From assembly GCA_014238785.1 (NCBI GenBank), contig JABAAL010000002.1:1-52581 (forward strand): DNA of 52,581 nt, in the 5' to 3' direction. The translations under genes were made by a program, and so were the position numbers. The stretch is from Phycisphaerales bacterium. Its GTDB lineage: Bacteria; Planctomycetota; Phycisphaerae; Phycisphaerales; SM1A02. Shown piece after piece: positions 1-7,982 of this stretch. Below the pieces are notes generated by a model. It ran no database searches and was not told the DNA's origin. It saw nothing but the letters and a program-made list of their open reading frames with translations. Numbering within the stretch: the first letter of the stretch is position 1; each line of letters begins with the position of its first letter.

Positions 1-225
1 ATGAGATTCGGGCTTGGATTTGGTTTACACCCATCTCTGGAAACATCAAAAGGTCCTCGTGGTGCAGGACGATGGGCATGGGGTGGTGCTGCAAGTTCAT
101 ATTTCTTCATTGATCCAACACAAGATGTCACTGCAGTATTTGCAACTCAATTATTCCCTTTTGATATGGATCTAAATAATCAATTTCATAAAATCGTATT
201 AGAGTCACTCGCACAAAGTGAATAG
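1..225 (+). CDS. C-terminal end of a beta-lactamase-like serine hydrolase (5' truncated by the window)
   Basis: The reading frame is open from the first base and ends at TAG 223-225, so this is the last 74 residues of a longer protein. The stretch GRWAWGGAASSYFFIDP followed by a hydrophobic VTAVFATQ strand is typical of the C-terminal part of the class C beta-lactamase/penicillin-binding-protein-like family, where a Gly-rich turn precedes the last strands of the alpha/beta domain. The catalytic SxxK and YxN motifs lie outside the window, so substrate and activity cannot be judged. The Met at base 1 is probably internal. The gene converges on the tRNA-Lys gene on the other strand. Confidence 0.6.
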   Translation: MRFGLGFGLHPSLETSKGPRGAGRWAWGGAASSYFFIDPTQDVTAVFATQLFPFDMDLNNQFHKIVLESLAQSE

Positions 226-238
226 GTCTATTTTTAAA

Positions 239-312
239 TGCCCTGTGCAGGGCTCGAACCTGCAACCGAGCTGATTAAGAGCCAGCTGCTCTGCCAACTG
301 AGCTAACAGGGC
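239..312 (-). tRNA. tRNA-Lys (anticodon CUU)
   Basis: On the minus strand the sequence folds into a complete cloverleaf. The acceptor stem GCCCTGT pairs with ACAGGGC, the D arm is GCTC/GAGC, and the anticodon stem GCTGG/TCAGC closes the loop CTCTTAA. The T stem GCAGG/CCTGC closes TTCGAGC, and the discriminator base is A. The anticodon CTT lies at 277-279 and reads AAG lysine codons. CCA is not encoded. It lies 23 bases downstream of the cysteine desulfurase gene on the same strand, so read-through co-transcription is possible. Confidence 0.95.
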
Positions 313-335
313 GAAACATAGCGTAGCGATTTTGG

Positions 336-1520
336 TCAAGTCGATACAGAAGCGGTCGTGTCGGAAACTTGCGCAATCGTTGTAAAAACATCCTCTAATA
401 CTTCTACCGTCTCTTTAAGTTCTTGGGATGTCGTCGTACGCGCGAAACTAAATCGCACTGTGCCCCATTCACCATCATCGGGTGCGCCGATGGCTTCAAT
501 AACTTTTGATTCTTTAAAGGCGCCACTTGAACACGCCGATCCAGAAGAAGCACAGACTCCCCTCTCAGAAAGCATCAAGAGCAACAACTCGCCTTTAACG
601 TTTGGAAATGAAATTGAACTCGTTGTCCATGCTCTTGGGGCACCACTCGAATGAATGTGTACCGATTGAAATTTCGCCTGTACGAGTTGTTCAAAAGTAT
701 CTCGAAGTGATTCCATTTGTGAAATGTGTTCTTCCGTTAGCCATGCCATCGCTTCTTTTGAAGCGACACCAAATCCCATAATAGATGGTACGTTTTCAGT
801 TCCGCCCCTACGGCCACGTTCCTGTGGACCACCTGTTACGAGCGGTGAAACCGAAAGACCCTTTCTGGTATACAAGGCACCAATTCCTTTTGGTCCATGG
901 AATTTATGCCCTGCGAAGGTAAGCAAATCTACGTTAACGGCCTTCACATCAACTGGCATCTTTGCAACCCATTGTGTGCCGTCACTGTGCATCAAAACAT
1001 CGTGTTTATTACAGAGCGCTGAAGCCTTTTCAATCGGTTCTATGACGCCAGTTTCATTGTTGCACCACATTAAAGAAACGACTGCAATTTCTTGCCCACG
1101 CTCTTCAAGTATTTCTTGCAGATGCTCCAAGCAAAAGACACCATTGTTGTCGTTTCGAAGTCGAAGTACTTCCATTCCATCTTCTGCGAGTCGATCCATC
1201 ATTTCGCCAACCGCTGCGTGTTCGATTTGGCTTGTAACTAATACTTTTTGATTTGGTCTTGTTGCACACGCTGTTTGAATTGCAAGATTAGCGGCCTCCG
1301 TTCCACCAGAAGTAAAAGTGATCTCTGCTGGCTTTGCACCAATCAAGTCTGCAACTTGCTCCCTTGCGAGATCCATTTTGTGCCGTGCTTCTTGTCCGAT
1401 ACGATGTATGCTCGAAGGATTCCCCCAGAGTGTTTCGAGCGCAAACATAACCGCTTCCATTACGGAGGGTAATGGTTGCGTCGTCGCGTTGTTATCTAGA
1501 TAAATCCTAGTCGAGGTCAT
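336..1520 (-). CDS. Cysteine desulfurase (NifS/IscS family)
   Basis: A 394-residue PLP enzyme that removes sulfur from L-cysteine, leaving alanine and a persulfide for Fe-S cluster or thio-cofactor synthesis. Seen: the N-terminal YLDNNATT motif, His101 in IEHAA over the cofactor, PLP lysine Lys206 in FAGHKFHGPKG, RRGGTENV near 238-244, and the persulfide-carrying Cys330 in SSGSACSSG. Length fits the family. The start overlaps the last 14 bases of the upstream MFS gene on the same strand, which implies one transcript. No IscU-type scaffold is adjacent, so whether it serves Fe-S clusters or tRNA thiolation is open. A small-domain loop of this kind occurs in both NifS and IscS subgroups, so I leave the symbol blank. 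Confidence 0.93.
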   Translation of the reverse strand: MTSTRIYLDNNATTQPLPSVMEAVMFALETLWGNPSSIHRIGQEARHKMDLAREQVADLIGAKPAEITFTSGGTEAANLAIQTACATRPNQKVLVTSQIEHAAVGEMMDRLAEDGMEVLRLRNDNNGVFCLEHLQEILEERGQEIAVVSLMWCNNETGVIEPIEKASALCNKHDVLMHSDGTQWVAKMPVDVKAVNVDLLTFAGHKFHGPKGIGALYTRKGLSVSPLVTGGPQERGRRGGTENVPSIMGFGVASKEAMAWLTEEHISQMESLRDTFEQLVQAKFQSVHIHSSGAPRAWTTSSISFPNVKGELLLLMLSERGVCASSGSACSSGAFKESKVIEAIGAPDDGEWGTVRFSFARTTTSQELKETVEVLEDVFTTIAQVSDTTASVST

Positions 1521-2757
1521 GTTTGCGTATTGTAATCGTAATCAACCATGCGCAGAATCCAACAACAGCACATGCAAGGAAAATATAGTGCGGCGAATCG
1601 CCAAACAATGGCCTTGTTGCCCAATACAACAAGGAACCGATTGCCATAAACAAAAAAGACATTGCATTCGATGTCGCAAGCACTCTCCCCCTGCGTTCTG
1701 GCAATGGCAACATTTGCATGAGTGATTGCAATGGCACAGCATACAAGCCTGCAAACAGTCCAAGAAAAACAAGACATATCAATGTCATCGTGTACGAAAT
1801 CGGCGCAAGTCCCGCAAGCAACATGGAGGCCGCCATTCCAAGCGCTCCGATTTTAGACAGTCGAAGTCGAATGCACCCTCGGGATAAAAAACCCGCAAGC
1901 AAGGAACCTAGTCCAACTGAAATACCTATCGAGGCAAGAAGGTACGAAACCTTCGTGTCGTTCACGTGCAAAATCAAACCAAGTTCCGTTACGAGTAATA
2001 GTACTATTGTGGCAAGAAGGTAAAAACTCGCCCAAGCAACAGCCACGCGCATCAACATCGAAGAACACATTTCACGACCGGTTGAAATATAGGTAGCAAA
2101 TGGATTAAGCGGCAAGCGAGTGCGTGGTTCCATTGGCATAAGTTTTGGTAACCATACAATGGCAAGAAGGCCAATGACCGCAACACCTGTAAGAACTATT
2201 CCCGGAAGCCACATTTCAAAAACAGACTCGGTTTTCTTCTGCAGTTGATCACTCACAATACCCGCTATCAACATCCCTGTAATGATGGCAACATTTGTTG
2301 TCATATTTAGGATGCCATTTGCTCTACTAATATTCTCTTTTGGAACTATTTCTGGAATCATGCCGTACTTTGCAGGGCTAAAAAATGTCGATTGGGTTGC
2401 AAGGATAAACATTGCAATTGCTGCGCTCCAAAAATGGCCCATGACAAATCCAATGCCTGCAGACAACGCGAGTGGTATTTCAATCCACTTCATTGCAACT
2501 GATATTGTGCGTTTTGAATAACGATCTGCAAGTGGACCAGCCCAACCCGAAAATAGGATAAACGGCACGAATAAGCAAAGCGCAATGAGTCCTTGTCCCC
2601 CCTGTCCAAGTTTGCCCTCCCACATACCATTAACAACGGCAAACCCAAGAATCGTTTTTAGAATATTGTCATTTGCTGCGCCCATAAATTGAGCTATGAG
2701 GAGTGCAGTTAGTCCTCGAGGAGGTCTTATTTGTTCCGTATCATTCACTTTGCGCAC
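1507..2757 (-). CDS. MFS transporter, LplT-like
   Basis: A 416-residue integral membrane protein with about 12 hydrophobic segments. The N-terminal QFMGAANDNILKT resembles the start of the lysophospholipid transporter LplT and related MFS proteins (an AQF...DN pattern after a short cytoplasmic tail). An MFS loop A-like stretch GPLADRYSKR follows TM2. The substrate is not determinable from sequence; lysophospholipid import is one possibility from the family. The start is GTG at 2757, with a second in-frame GTG three codons later and no clear ribosome binding site. The gene is separated from recA by a terminator hairpin and overlaps the cysteine desulfurase start by 14 bases. Confidence 0.8.
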   Translation of the reverse strand: MRKVNDTEQIRPPRGLTALLIAQFMGAANDNILKTILGFAVVNGMWEGKLGQGGQGLIALCLFVPFILFSGWAGPLADRYSKRTISVAMKWIEIPLALSAGIGFVMGHFWSAAIAMFILATQSTFFSPAKYGMIPEIVPKENISRANGILNMTTNVAIITGMLIAGIVSDQLQKKTESVFEMWLPGIVLTGVAVIGLLAIVWLPKLMPMEPRTRLPLNPFATYISTGREMCSSMLMRVAVAWASFYLLATIVLLLVTELGLILHVNDTKVSYLLASIGISVGLGSLLAGFLSRGCIRLRLSKIGALGMAASMLLAGLAPISYTMTLICLVFLGLFAGLYAVPLQSLMQMLPLPERRGRVLATSNAMSFLFMAIGSLLYWATRPLFGDSPHYIFLACAVVGFCAWLITITIRKHDLD

Positions 2758-2782
2758 AATAACAGCAAAAACAAAAGTAAAA

Positions 2783-2814
2783 CAGCGCGAGTACCATTTC
2801 TGAAACTCGCGCTG
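2783..2814 (-). terminator. Rho-independent terminator of recA
   Basis: A perfect 10-bp stem (CAGCGCGAGT / ACTCGCGCTG) with a 12-base loop lies 30 bases past the recA stop codon. Read on the minus strand it is followed by a T-rich run (TTTTACTTTTGTTTTT), which is the arrangement of an intrinsic terminator. It separates recA from the MFS transporter gene. Confidence 0.8.
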
Positions 2815-2843
2815 CTTTGAGTAGATCTAGTCAAACCTCTAGA

Positions 2844-4145
2844 TTATGTAGATTCTTCTTTTGCTTTTTCGTCCTCTGGCTGACTTATTTCTGCTTTATC
2901 GGCAGCGTTTTCTTCAACTTCAGCCACACCACGAGCAACAAGTACCTTGTGCTTGATTTCTTCAAACATCTCTGTATTTTCTGCAAGAAGTTGTTTTGAA
3001 TTCTCACGGCCTTGCCCGAGACGGACTTCACCGTAACTAAACCATGAACCGCTTTTGTCAATAATGCCATCTTCCACAGCTAGATCAAGAAGGTCACCAG
3101 TGATGCTAATACCTTCGTTGAACATAATGTCAAATTCAGCTGTACGGAATGGTGGCGCTGTTTTGTTTTTGACAACCCGAGTTCGTATGCGGTTGCCAAT
3201 GGCTTGGTCGCCATCTTTAATGGAACCGATTCGACGAATATCCACACGAATAGAGGAATAGAACTTTAACGCACGACCACCCGGCGTTGTTTCTGGACTT
3301 CCAAACATCACGCCGATTTTCTCGCGAATTTGGTTAATGAAGATGACCATGCAATCACTCTTTGCGATTGCACCAGTCAATTTACGCATCGCTTGGCTCA
3401 TCAAACGCGCTTGCAAACCGACGTGGGTATCTCCCATTTCGCCTTCGATTTCCGCACGTGGAATCAAAGCAGCAACAGAATCAATCACAACAATGTCGAC
3501 CGCGTTTGAACGGATGAGCATTTCGCAAATTTCAAGTGCCTGTTCGCCAGTATCTGGTTGAGAAACAAGAAGTGCATCAACATCAACACCAAGTTTTTTC
3601 GCCCACATAGGATCGAGCGCATGCTCCGCATCGATAAAAGCAGCAACACCATTTTTTTGTGCTTGCGCGATAACATTCAACGCAAGCGTTGTTTTACCCG
3701 AGGATTCTGGGCCAAATACTTCGATGATTCTGCCTCTTGGCATTCCTCGACCACCAAGTGCGAGGTCTAAACTAATTGCACCCGTTGAAATGGCTGGAAT
3801 CGAATTATTGTCCTCACCATTGAGACGCATAATTGCCCCTGATCCAAATGCTTTATCGATTTGCGATAGTGCATTTTCAAGCGCTTGTACTTTCCCTTTA
3901 TCCTCAATAGTTGACCTTACCTTAATAGGTGTTTTGTTTTTACTTTTTTTCGTTGCTGTTTTAAAAGCCATTGATTTCTTTGCCTTCCTTGGTTCTAGTG
4001 TCGTGCTTCCTGCACGAGTTGTGGCAGACTCTCTGCCGGTTTGTACGATACCGCCATTTTTTGGTTTTTCAGTTTCGGCTGCGCTTTTTCGTGATGTTTT
4101 TGAACTTTTTCCATTTCTTGATCCATTTCTTGATAGTGATACCAT
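2844..4145 (-). CDS. recA: Recombinase RecA with a long N-terminal extension
   Basis: RecA forms ATP-dependent filaments on single-stranded DNA for homologous recombination and stimulates LexA-type repressor cleavage. Seen: Walker [20 protein letters not shown], the [12 protein letters not shown] strand, and the L2 region [20 protein letters not shown] with GGRALKFY, all in normal order. I place the start at ATG 4145 because AAGGAG (4156-4161) sits 10 bases before it; a longer frame begins at a TTG at 4211 inside a palindrome. With this start the protein is 433 residues. The conserved core begins near residue 83, so about 80 residues rich in Ser, Lys, Thr and Arg precede it, which canonical RecA (about 350 residues) lacks. 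ATG 3971, closer to the core, is an alternative start. The C-terminus is acidic, as usual. Confidence 0.95.
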   Translation of the reverse strand: MVSLSRNGSRNGKSSKTSRKSAAETEKPKNGGIVQTGRESATTRAGSTTLEPRKAKKSMAFKTATKKSKNKTPIKVRSTIEDKGKVQALENALSQIDKAFGSGAIMRLNGEDNNSIPAISTGAISLDLALGGRGMPRGRIIEVFGPESSGKTTLALNVIAQAQKNGVAAFIDAEHALDPMWAKKLGVDVDALLVSQPDTGEQALEICEMLIRSNAVDIVVIDSVAALIPRAEIEGEMGDTHVGLQARLMSQAMRKLTGAIAKSDCMVIFINQIREKIGVMFGSPETTPGGRALKFYSSIRVDIRRIGSIKDGDQAIGNRIRTRVVKNKTAPPFRTAEFDIMFNEGISITGDLLDLAVEDGIIDKSGSWFSYGEVRLGQGRENSKQLLAENTEMFEEIKHKVLVARGVAEVEENAADKAEISQPEDEKAKEEST

Positions 4146-4194
4146 ATCTGCCGTGCTCCTTCGCTGTTTGTTAGGTATACGGTAGGATGACAGA

Positions 4195-4219
4195 AACATC
4201 GGCATTGTCAACCGATGTT
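4195..4219. promoter_or_regulatory. Palindrome in the recA upstream region (candidate operator)
   Basis: AACATCGG, nine bases, then CCGATGTT form a perfect 8-bp inverted repeat about 50 bases before the chosen recA start. On the recA strand the spacer contains TTGACA, a perfect -35 hexamer, but no good -10 lies at 16-18 bases. The left arm is part of CGAACATCGGTT, which partly resembles the CGAAC-N4-GTTCG LexA box of Gram-positive bacteria. Beside it, TTCGGTA occurs twice at an 11-base interval (4218-4224 and 4229-4235). An SOS-type operator is an inference. Confidence 0.4.
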
Positions 4220-4296
4220 CGGTACCTATTCGGTATATTTATTCAATTTTCGGCTATTATTGAGCTTTACACTGACACTATGTCGTCAAAAAATGG

Positions 4297-5286
4297 CTAG
4301 GAACTCTCGGTGAGCCCGCCTTCCCAGTTGGGGGAGGGCGGCGTCCACTCTGCTAAATCGATCCCAGAGAACCAAGCAATGGTCTTCTCTAATCCTTCTG
4401 CAAGTTGAATGGTTGGCTCCCAAGACAACGTCGATTTTGCAAGCGTTATATCTGGTTGACGCTGTGTTGGATCATCAGCCGGCAGCGGTTTCATAATGAG
4501 TTCAGAAGTACCGCCCGTTAGTTCTAAAACCAAACTCGCCAATTCTAGCATCGTAAATTCGCCCGGATTTCCAAGGTTGATTGGACCTGTCGCTTCATCT
4601 GCATCCATCATGGCCAAGAACCCCTCTATCAAATCATCGACGTAACAAAACGAGCGTGATTGTTGGCCATCACCAAAAATGGTAATGTCTTCGCCCGCTA
4701 ATGCCTGCCGTATAAAGTTGCTTACCACTCGCCCATCGAAGGGATGCATGTGGGGGCCGTACGTATTAAAAATTCTTGCAACGCGAGTATCGATGCCATG
4801 CCCTCGATGGTAATCAAACATTAATGTTTCTGCGGCTCGTTTCCCCTCATCGTAACATGCACGAAGTCCGATTGGATTTACGTTACCCCGGTACGATTCT
4901 GGCTGTGGATGCACAGAGGGGTCACCATACACCTCGCTTGTAGAAGCATGAAAAATTCTCGCACCACTCGCCTTCGCCATACCGAGGGTATGCATTGCAC
5001 CAAGCAAGCTCGTCTTCAGTGTTTTAATGGGATTATGTTGATAATGTCCGGGCGCTGCGGGGCACGCCAAATTGTAAATCGCATCAACATCCATTTCAAT
5101 TGGCTGTGTAATATCGTGAAAGATAAATTCAAAATTAGGAAGCTCGAGCAAGTGCTCAATAGTCTCTTTTCTACCGGTAAAAAGGTTATCAAGGCAAATA
5201 ACATGCTCGCCCCTGTCAACTAATCGCTGACAAAGATGGGAACCAAGGAATCCTGCGCCACCTGTAACCAATGTTCGTTGTGTCAT
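4297..5286 (-). CDS. UDP-glucuronate decarboxylase-like NAD-dependent epimerase/dehydratase
   Basis: A 329-residue extended short-chain dehydrogenase. Seen: the NAD-binding glycine motif [10 protein letters not shown] (9-18), DNLFTGRK after the second strand, [13 protein letters not shown] (71-83), the catalytic STSEVYGD and the Tyr145-x3-Lys149 pair in RACYDEGKR. It also has the sugar-nucleotide segment [15 protein letters not shown]. This set is that of UDP-xylose synthase, which converts UDP-glucuronate to UDP-xylose for glycan synthesis. Other activities on UDP sugars cannot be excluded. It starts at ATG 5286 and is divergent from anmK across 39 bases. It lies far from the polysaccharide block at 33-45 kb but could feed it. 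Confidence 0.85.
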   Translation of the reverse strand: MTQRTLVTGGAGFLGSHLCQRLVDRGEHVICLDNLFTGRKETIEHLLELPNFEFIFHDITQPIEMDVDAIYNLACPAAPGHYQHNPIKTLKTSLLGAMHTLGMAKASGARIFHASTSEVYGDPSVHPQPESYRGNVNPIGLRACYDEGKRAAETLMFDYHRGHGIDTRVARIFNTYGPHMHPFDGRVVSNFIRQALAGEDITIFGDGQQSRSFCYVDDLIEGFLAMMDADEATGPINLGNPGEFTMLELASLVLELTGGTSELIMKPLPADDPTQRQPDITLAKSTLSWEPTIQLAEGLEKTIAWFSGIDLAEWTPPSPNWEGGLTESS

Positions 5287-5325
5287 AATCGCAATTATAG
5301 GCGAGGAAACGTGTAAAGTGTTGCA

Positions 5326-6378
5326 ATGCGAACAATTGTCGGCACGATGACAGGGACAAGTATGGACGGTGTTGATGCTGTTGCTACAAACATCTATGGC
5401 TTCGGTTTGTCGATGACCGCATCCTTCGTCAGTTTGGAATCTTGCGAGATAGGTGAATCGAAAATTGCATTTCGAAAACTAGCATCAATCGGCGGCACCA
5501 AAGAAGAAACAGATAGCGCAGCATGGCAAATTGGAATAATCACCGCGCAAGCAATCTCGCAACTAAAACTTGCACACATTGATCTCGTTGCACTGCATGG
5601 TCAAACAATTTTTCACGCACCGCCAAAAAGTATCCAATTGATTAACCCTACCCCTATTACCGATTCGTTTTCTTGCCCCGTTCTCACTGACCCGCGGCAA
5701 GCTGACCTCAAACTTGGGGGGCAAGGCGCACCTATTACTCCACTTGCCGATTGGGTCATGTTTCGTTCATCAAGCAAGTCGACTGCGATTGTCAATCTAG
5801 GCGGGTTTTGCAATGTGACAATCTTGCCAGAAAATTGTACACCGAACCAAATCACTGGGTTTGATGTTTGTTGTTGCAACTTAGTACTAAATGAAATTGC
5901 CAGAGCGCGTCTAGGATGCGAATACGACCTTGATGGCGAAGAAGCAAAAAAAGGTAGTGTCAATCAAGAAATTTTTGGATTAGTGCTTCAAAAGCTGCTC
6001 GAACAACGCCACGAAGACCGCTCTCTTGGAACTAATGACGACATCGGGAAATTCGTTATCGAAATTGGCGATTCATTAGATACAAAAGATTTACTTGCCA
6101 CCGTAGTTGCAGCGATTGGCGCATGTATCACTGCATCAACTCGTAACGTCGATTGTGTCTTGCTCGCTGGTGGCGGCGTACACAATGCCGCATTGCTTCA
6201 TGTAATTAAACACGACGGCACGACTGAAAAACTCGGAGTTCCAACGCAAGCGCGTGAAGCAATGGCGATGGCGATTCTCGGGGCGCTCGCACAAGATGGC
6301 GTGTCAATAACGCTTTCCCAAATTACTGGCCGCAAAGAAACCGACGAACTCGTCGGATGGACTCAGGCAAGACCGTAA
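5326..6378 (+). CDS. anmK: Anhydro-N-acetylmuramic acid kinase
   Basis: A 350-residue sugar kinase that opens and phosphorylates 1,6-anhydro-MurNAc from cell-wall turnover to MurNAc-6-phosphate. Seen: the N-terminal family signature [23 protein letters not shown] near residue 91, [28 protein letters not shown] and a C-terminal LAGGGVHN. Length is slightly below the usual 370. It implies that the cell recycles peptidoglycan. The last 16 bases overlap the end of the convergent M32 carboxypeptidase gene. Confidence 0.92.
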   Translation: MRTIVGTMTGTSMDGVDAVATNIYGFGLSMTASFVSLESCEIGESKIAFRKLASIGGTKEETDSAAWQIGIITAQAISQLKLAHIDLVALHGQTIFHAPPKSIQLINPTPITDSFSCPVLTDPRQADLKLGGQGAPITPLADWVMFRSSSKSTAIVNLGGFCNVTILPENCTPNQITGFDVCCCNLVLNEIARARLGCEYDLDGEEAKKGSVNQEIFGLVLQKLLEQRHEDRSLGTNDDIGKFVIEIGDSLDTKDLLATVVAAIGACITASTRNVDCVLLAGGGVHNAALLHVIKHDGTTEKLGVPTQAREAMAMAILGALAQDGVSITLSQITGRKETDELVGWTQARP

Positions 6379-7895
6379 AGGGGTCGCAATTTATGCTCAA
6401 GATGACGCATCAGTGGATCCGAACTTAGCTCCTTGCCAGTAACAACTTCACAAAGTTCAGCAGCGCGATATCGCTTACCATGAGAATGAATATTTTCATT
6501 GAGCCATGACTTTAATGCGCCAAATTCGCCGCTGCCAAATTGCTCGTACATGTCAGGAATTTCTTCCATTGCTTTTTCGAAAAATTGTGCGGAGTACAAA
6601 TTGCCAAGCGTGTATGTTGGGAAATATCCAATCGCTGCCATTGACCAGTGGATGTCTTGCATACAACCATTTGCGTCAGTTGGCACTTCAATGCCAAGAT
6701 ATTCTTTATATCGTTGATTCCACGCTTCTGGCAAATCCGCGACCGCTAAGTCGCCATTCATTAAGAGTCGTTCAAGTTCAAATCGAATCATGATATGCAT
6801 GTTATACGTTGCTTCGTCAGCTTCAACCCGAATCAAATCAGGTCGAACGATGTTCGCACCGCCGTACACATCTTCAAAAGAAAGTGACGCCGTTGCATCG
6901 CCGAAAAATTCTTTCATCGTCGGATAGCACCACTTCCAAAATGCTTCGCTTCGACCAACTTGGTTTTCCCACATTCGACTTTGTGATTCGTGTATACCAA
7001 GCGAGACTGCTCGCCCCATTGGCGTACCAACATGGTCATAAAGTAAACCCTGTTCGTAAATACCGTGCCCTGCTTCGTGCATGGTAGAGCCGATTGCATC
7101 ATTTACATTGTTTTCATGGAACCGAGTAGTCAAGCGGACATCGTTGCAGTGTGTTCCGCTACAAAATGGATGTGTTGATTCATCGAGACGACCCGCTTCA
7201 AAATCAAAACCAATCTGTGAAGCGATAGAGCGAACAAATGCTTTTTGTTGTTCTACTGGCAATGCAATTTCGTTGAATTTGTTGCTTGGTTTTGTATCAC
7301 TTCCCATGATTTCATCAAGTAACGATTGTAATTTTTTCCGAAGGGGTGTAAAAACTTCACTGACCTGAGCTGCAGTACAACCCGGTTCGTAGTCCTCAGC
7401 AAGTGCGTCCCAAGGCTCCCCACCTTCAGCCCAACCGAAACACTCCGCTTTTTGCTGCAACAATGCAACAATCTTTTCAAGCCAGGGTTGGAAGGCAGTG
7501 AAATCATTTTCTCCGCGTGCTTCTGCCCAAGCGCTTTGACTTAAACTTGCCAACTTGGCTTCTTCTTCAACAAGCGTGGAAGGCAATTTTGTAGCTCGGT
7601 CGTACTCGTGTCGCAATTCACGGATGTTCGCTGCGCTTTCACTTGTTTGGTCGCCAACAATATCTCCATCCGATTCGCATGCATCAAGTAAATCGCCAAT
7701 TTTTGTGTCAGTACTCAACTCGTGAAGAATTCGGGACGAAACTGCAAATTGTTCTGCTCGATATTCATTCCCCTTTTTAGGCATCATGACTTCACGATCC
7801 CAGCCAAGGATAGACATTGTTGTGCCAAGTGCAGCTACGTCTTTTGAAATTTTAATGAGTTGGTCATACTCTGTTGAAGTTGCGATAGTCGTCAT
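6363..7895 (-). CDS. M32 family metallocarboxypeptidase (carboxypeptidase Taq)
   Basis: A zinc carboxypeptidase that trims C-terminal residues from peptides in the cytoplasm. Seen: the zinc/catalytic HEAGH at residues 273-277, with GIYEQGL after it, HPFCSGTHCNDVRLTTR just before, and HESQSRMWENQVGRS plus VRPDLIRVEADEATYNMH after, all family motifs in the expected order. The start is ATG 7895, because AGGAAG lies 7 bases upstream; the frame is open further but that part looks non-native. This gives 510 residues, normal for the family. It is convergent with anmK and its stop lies within the end of that gene. Confidence 0.92.
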   Translation of the reverse strand: MTTIATSTEYDQLIKISKDVAALGTTMSILGWDREVMMPKKGNEYRAEQFAVSSRILHELSTDTKIGDLLDACESDGDIVGDQTSESAANIRELRHEYDRATKLPSTLVEEEAKLASLSQSAWAEARGENDFTAFQPWLEKIVALLQQKAECFGWAEGGEPWDALAEDYEPGCTAAQVSEVFTPLRKKLQSLLDEIMGSDTKPSNKFNEIALPVEQQKAFVRSIASQIGFDFEAGRLDESTHPFCSGTHCNDVRLTTRFHENNVNDAIGSTMHEAGHGIYEQGLLYDHVGTPMGRAVSLGIHESQSRMWENQVGRSEAFWKWCYPTMKEFFGDATASLSFEDVYGGANIVRPDLIRVEADEATYNMHIMIRFELERLLMNGDLAVADLPEAWNQRYKEYLGIEVPTDANGCMQDIHWSMAAIGYFPTYTLGNLYSAQFFEKAMEEIPDMYEQFGSGEFGALKSWLNENIHSHGKRYRAAELCEVVTGKELSSDPLMRHLEHKLRPLYGLA

Positions 7896-7930
7896 AATGT
7901 TCTTCCTTTTTTGAATACATATCATAACGA

Positions 7931-7958
7931 CAGCGAACCGCCAAATGGCGGTTCGCTG
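7931..7958 (-). terminator. Perfect 12-bp hairpin between the ankyrin and carboxypeptidase genes
   Basis: CAGCGAACCGCC, loop AAAT, then GGCGGTTCGCTG form a perfect 12-bp stem. It lies 25 bases past the stop of the ankyrin lipoprotein gene and 35 bases before the carboxypeptidase start. There is no strong T-run on either side, so termination may be weak or of another kind. Confidence 0.5.
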
Positions 7959-7982
7959 CATAAATCCATTCACAAATATGTG

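Noticed and set aside
1..225. A complete small protein at the left edge
   Set aside because: The text is the C-terminal part of a larger beta-lactamase-like domain and the frame is open to the window edge.
358..1503. Plus-strand ORFs over the cysteine desulfurase gene
   Set aside because: Their translations are low-complexity mirror frames of a clear PLP enzyme on the other strand.
4146..4211. TTG start for RecA at 4211
   Set aside because: The TTG lies in the palindrome and no ribosome binding site precedes it; AAGGAG before ATG 4145 is better.
4183..4211. A complete sigma-70 promoter from the TTGACA in the recA palindrome
   Set aside because: The hexamers at 16-18 bases downstream match the -10 poorly (ATCCTA, CATCCT), so I call only a candidate operator.
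7896..7973. Longer N-terminus for the M32 carboxypeptidase
   Set aside because: The extra residues do not look like family sequence and ATG 7895 has a good ribosome binding site.
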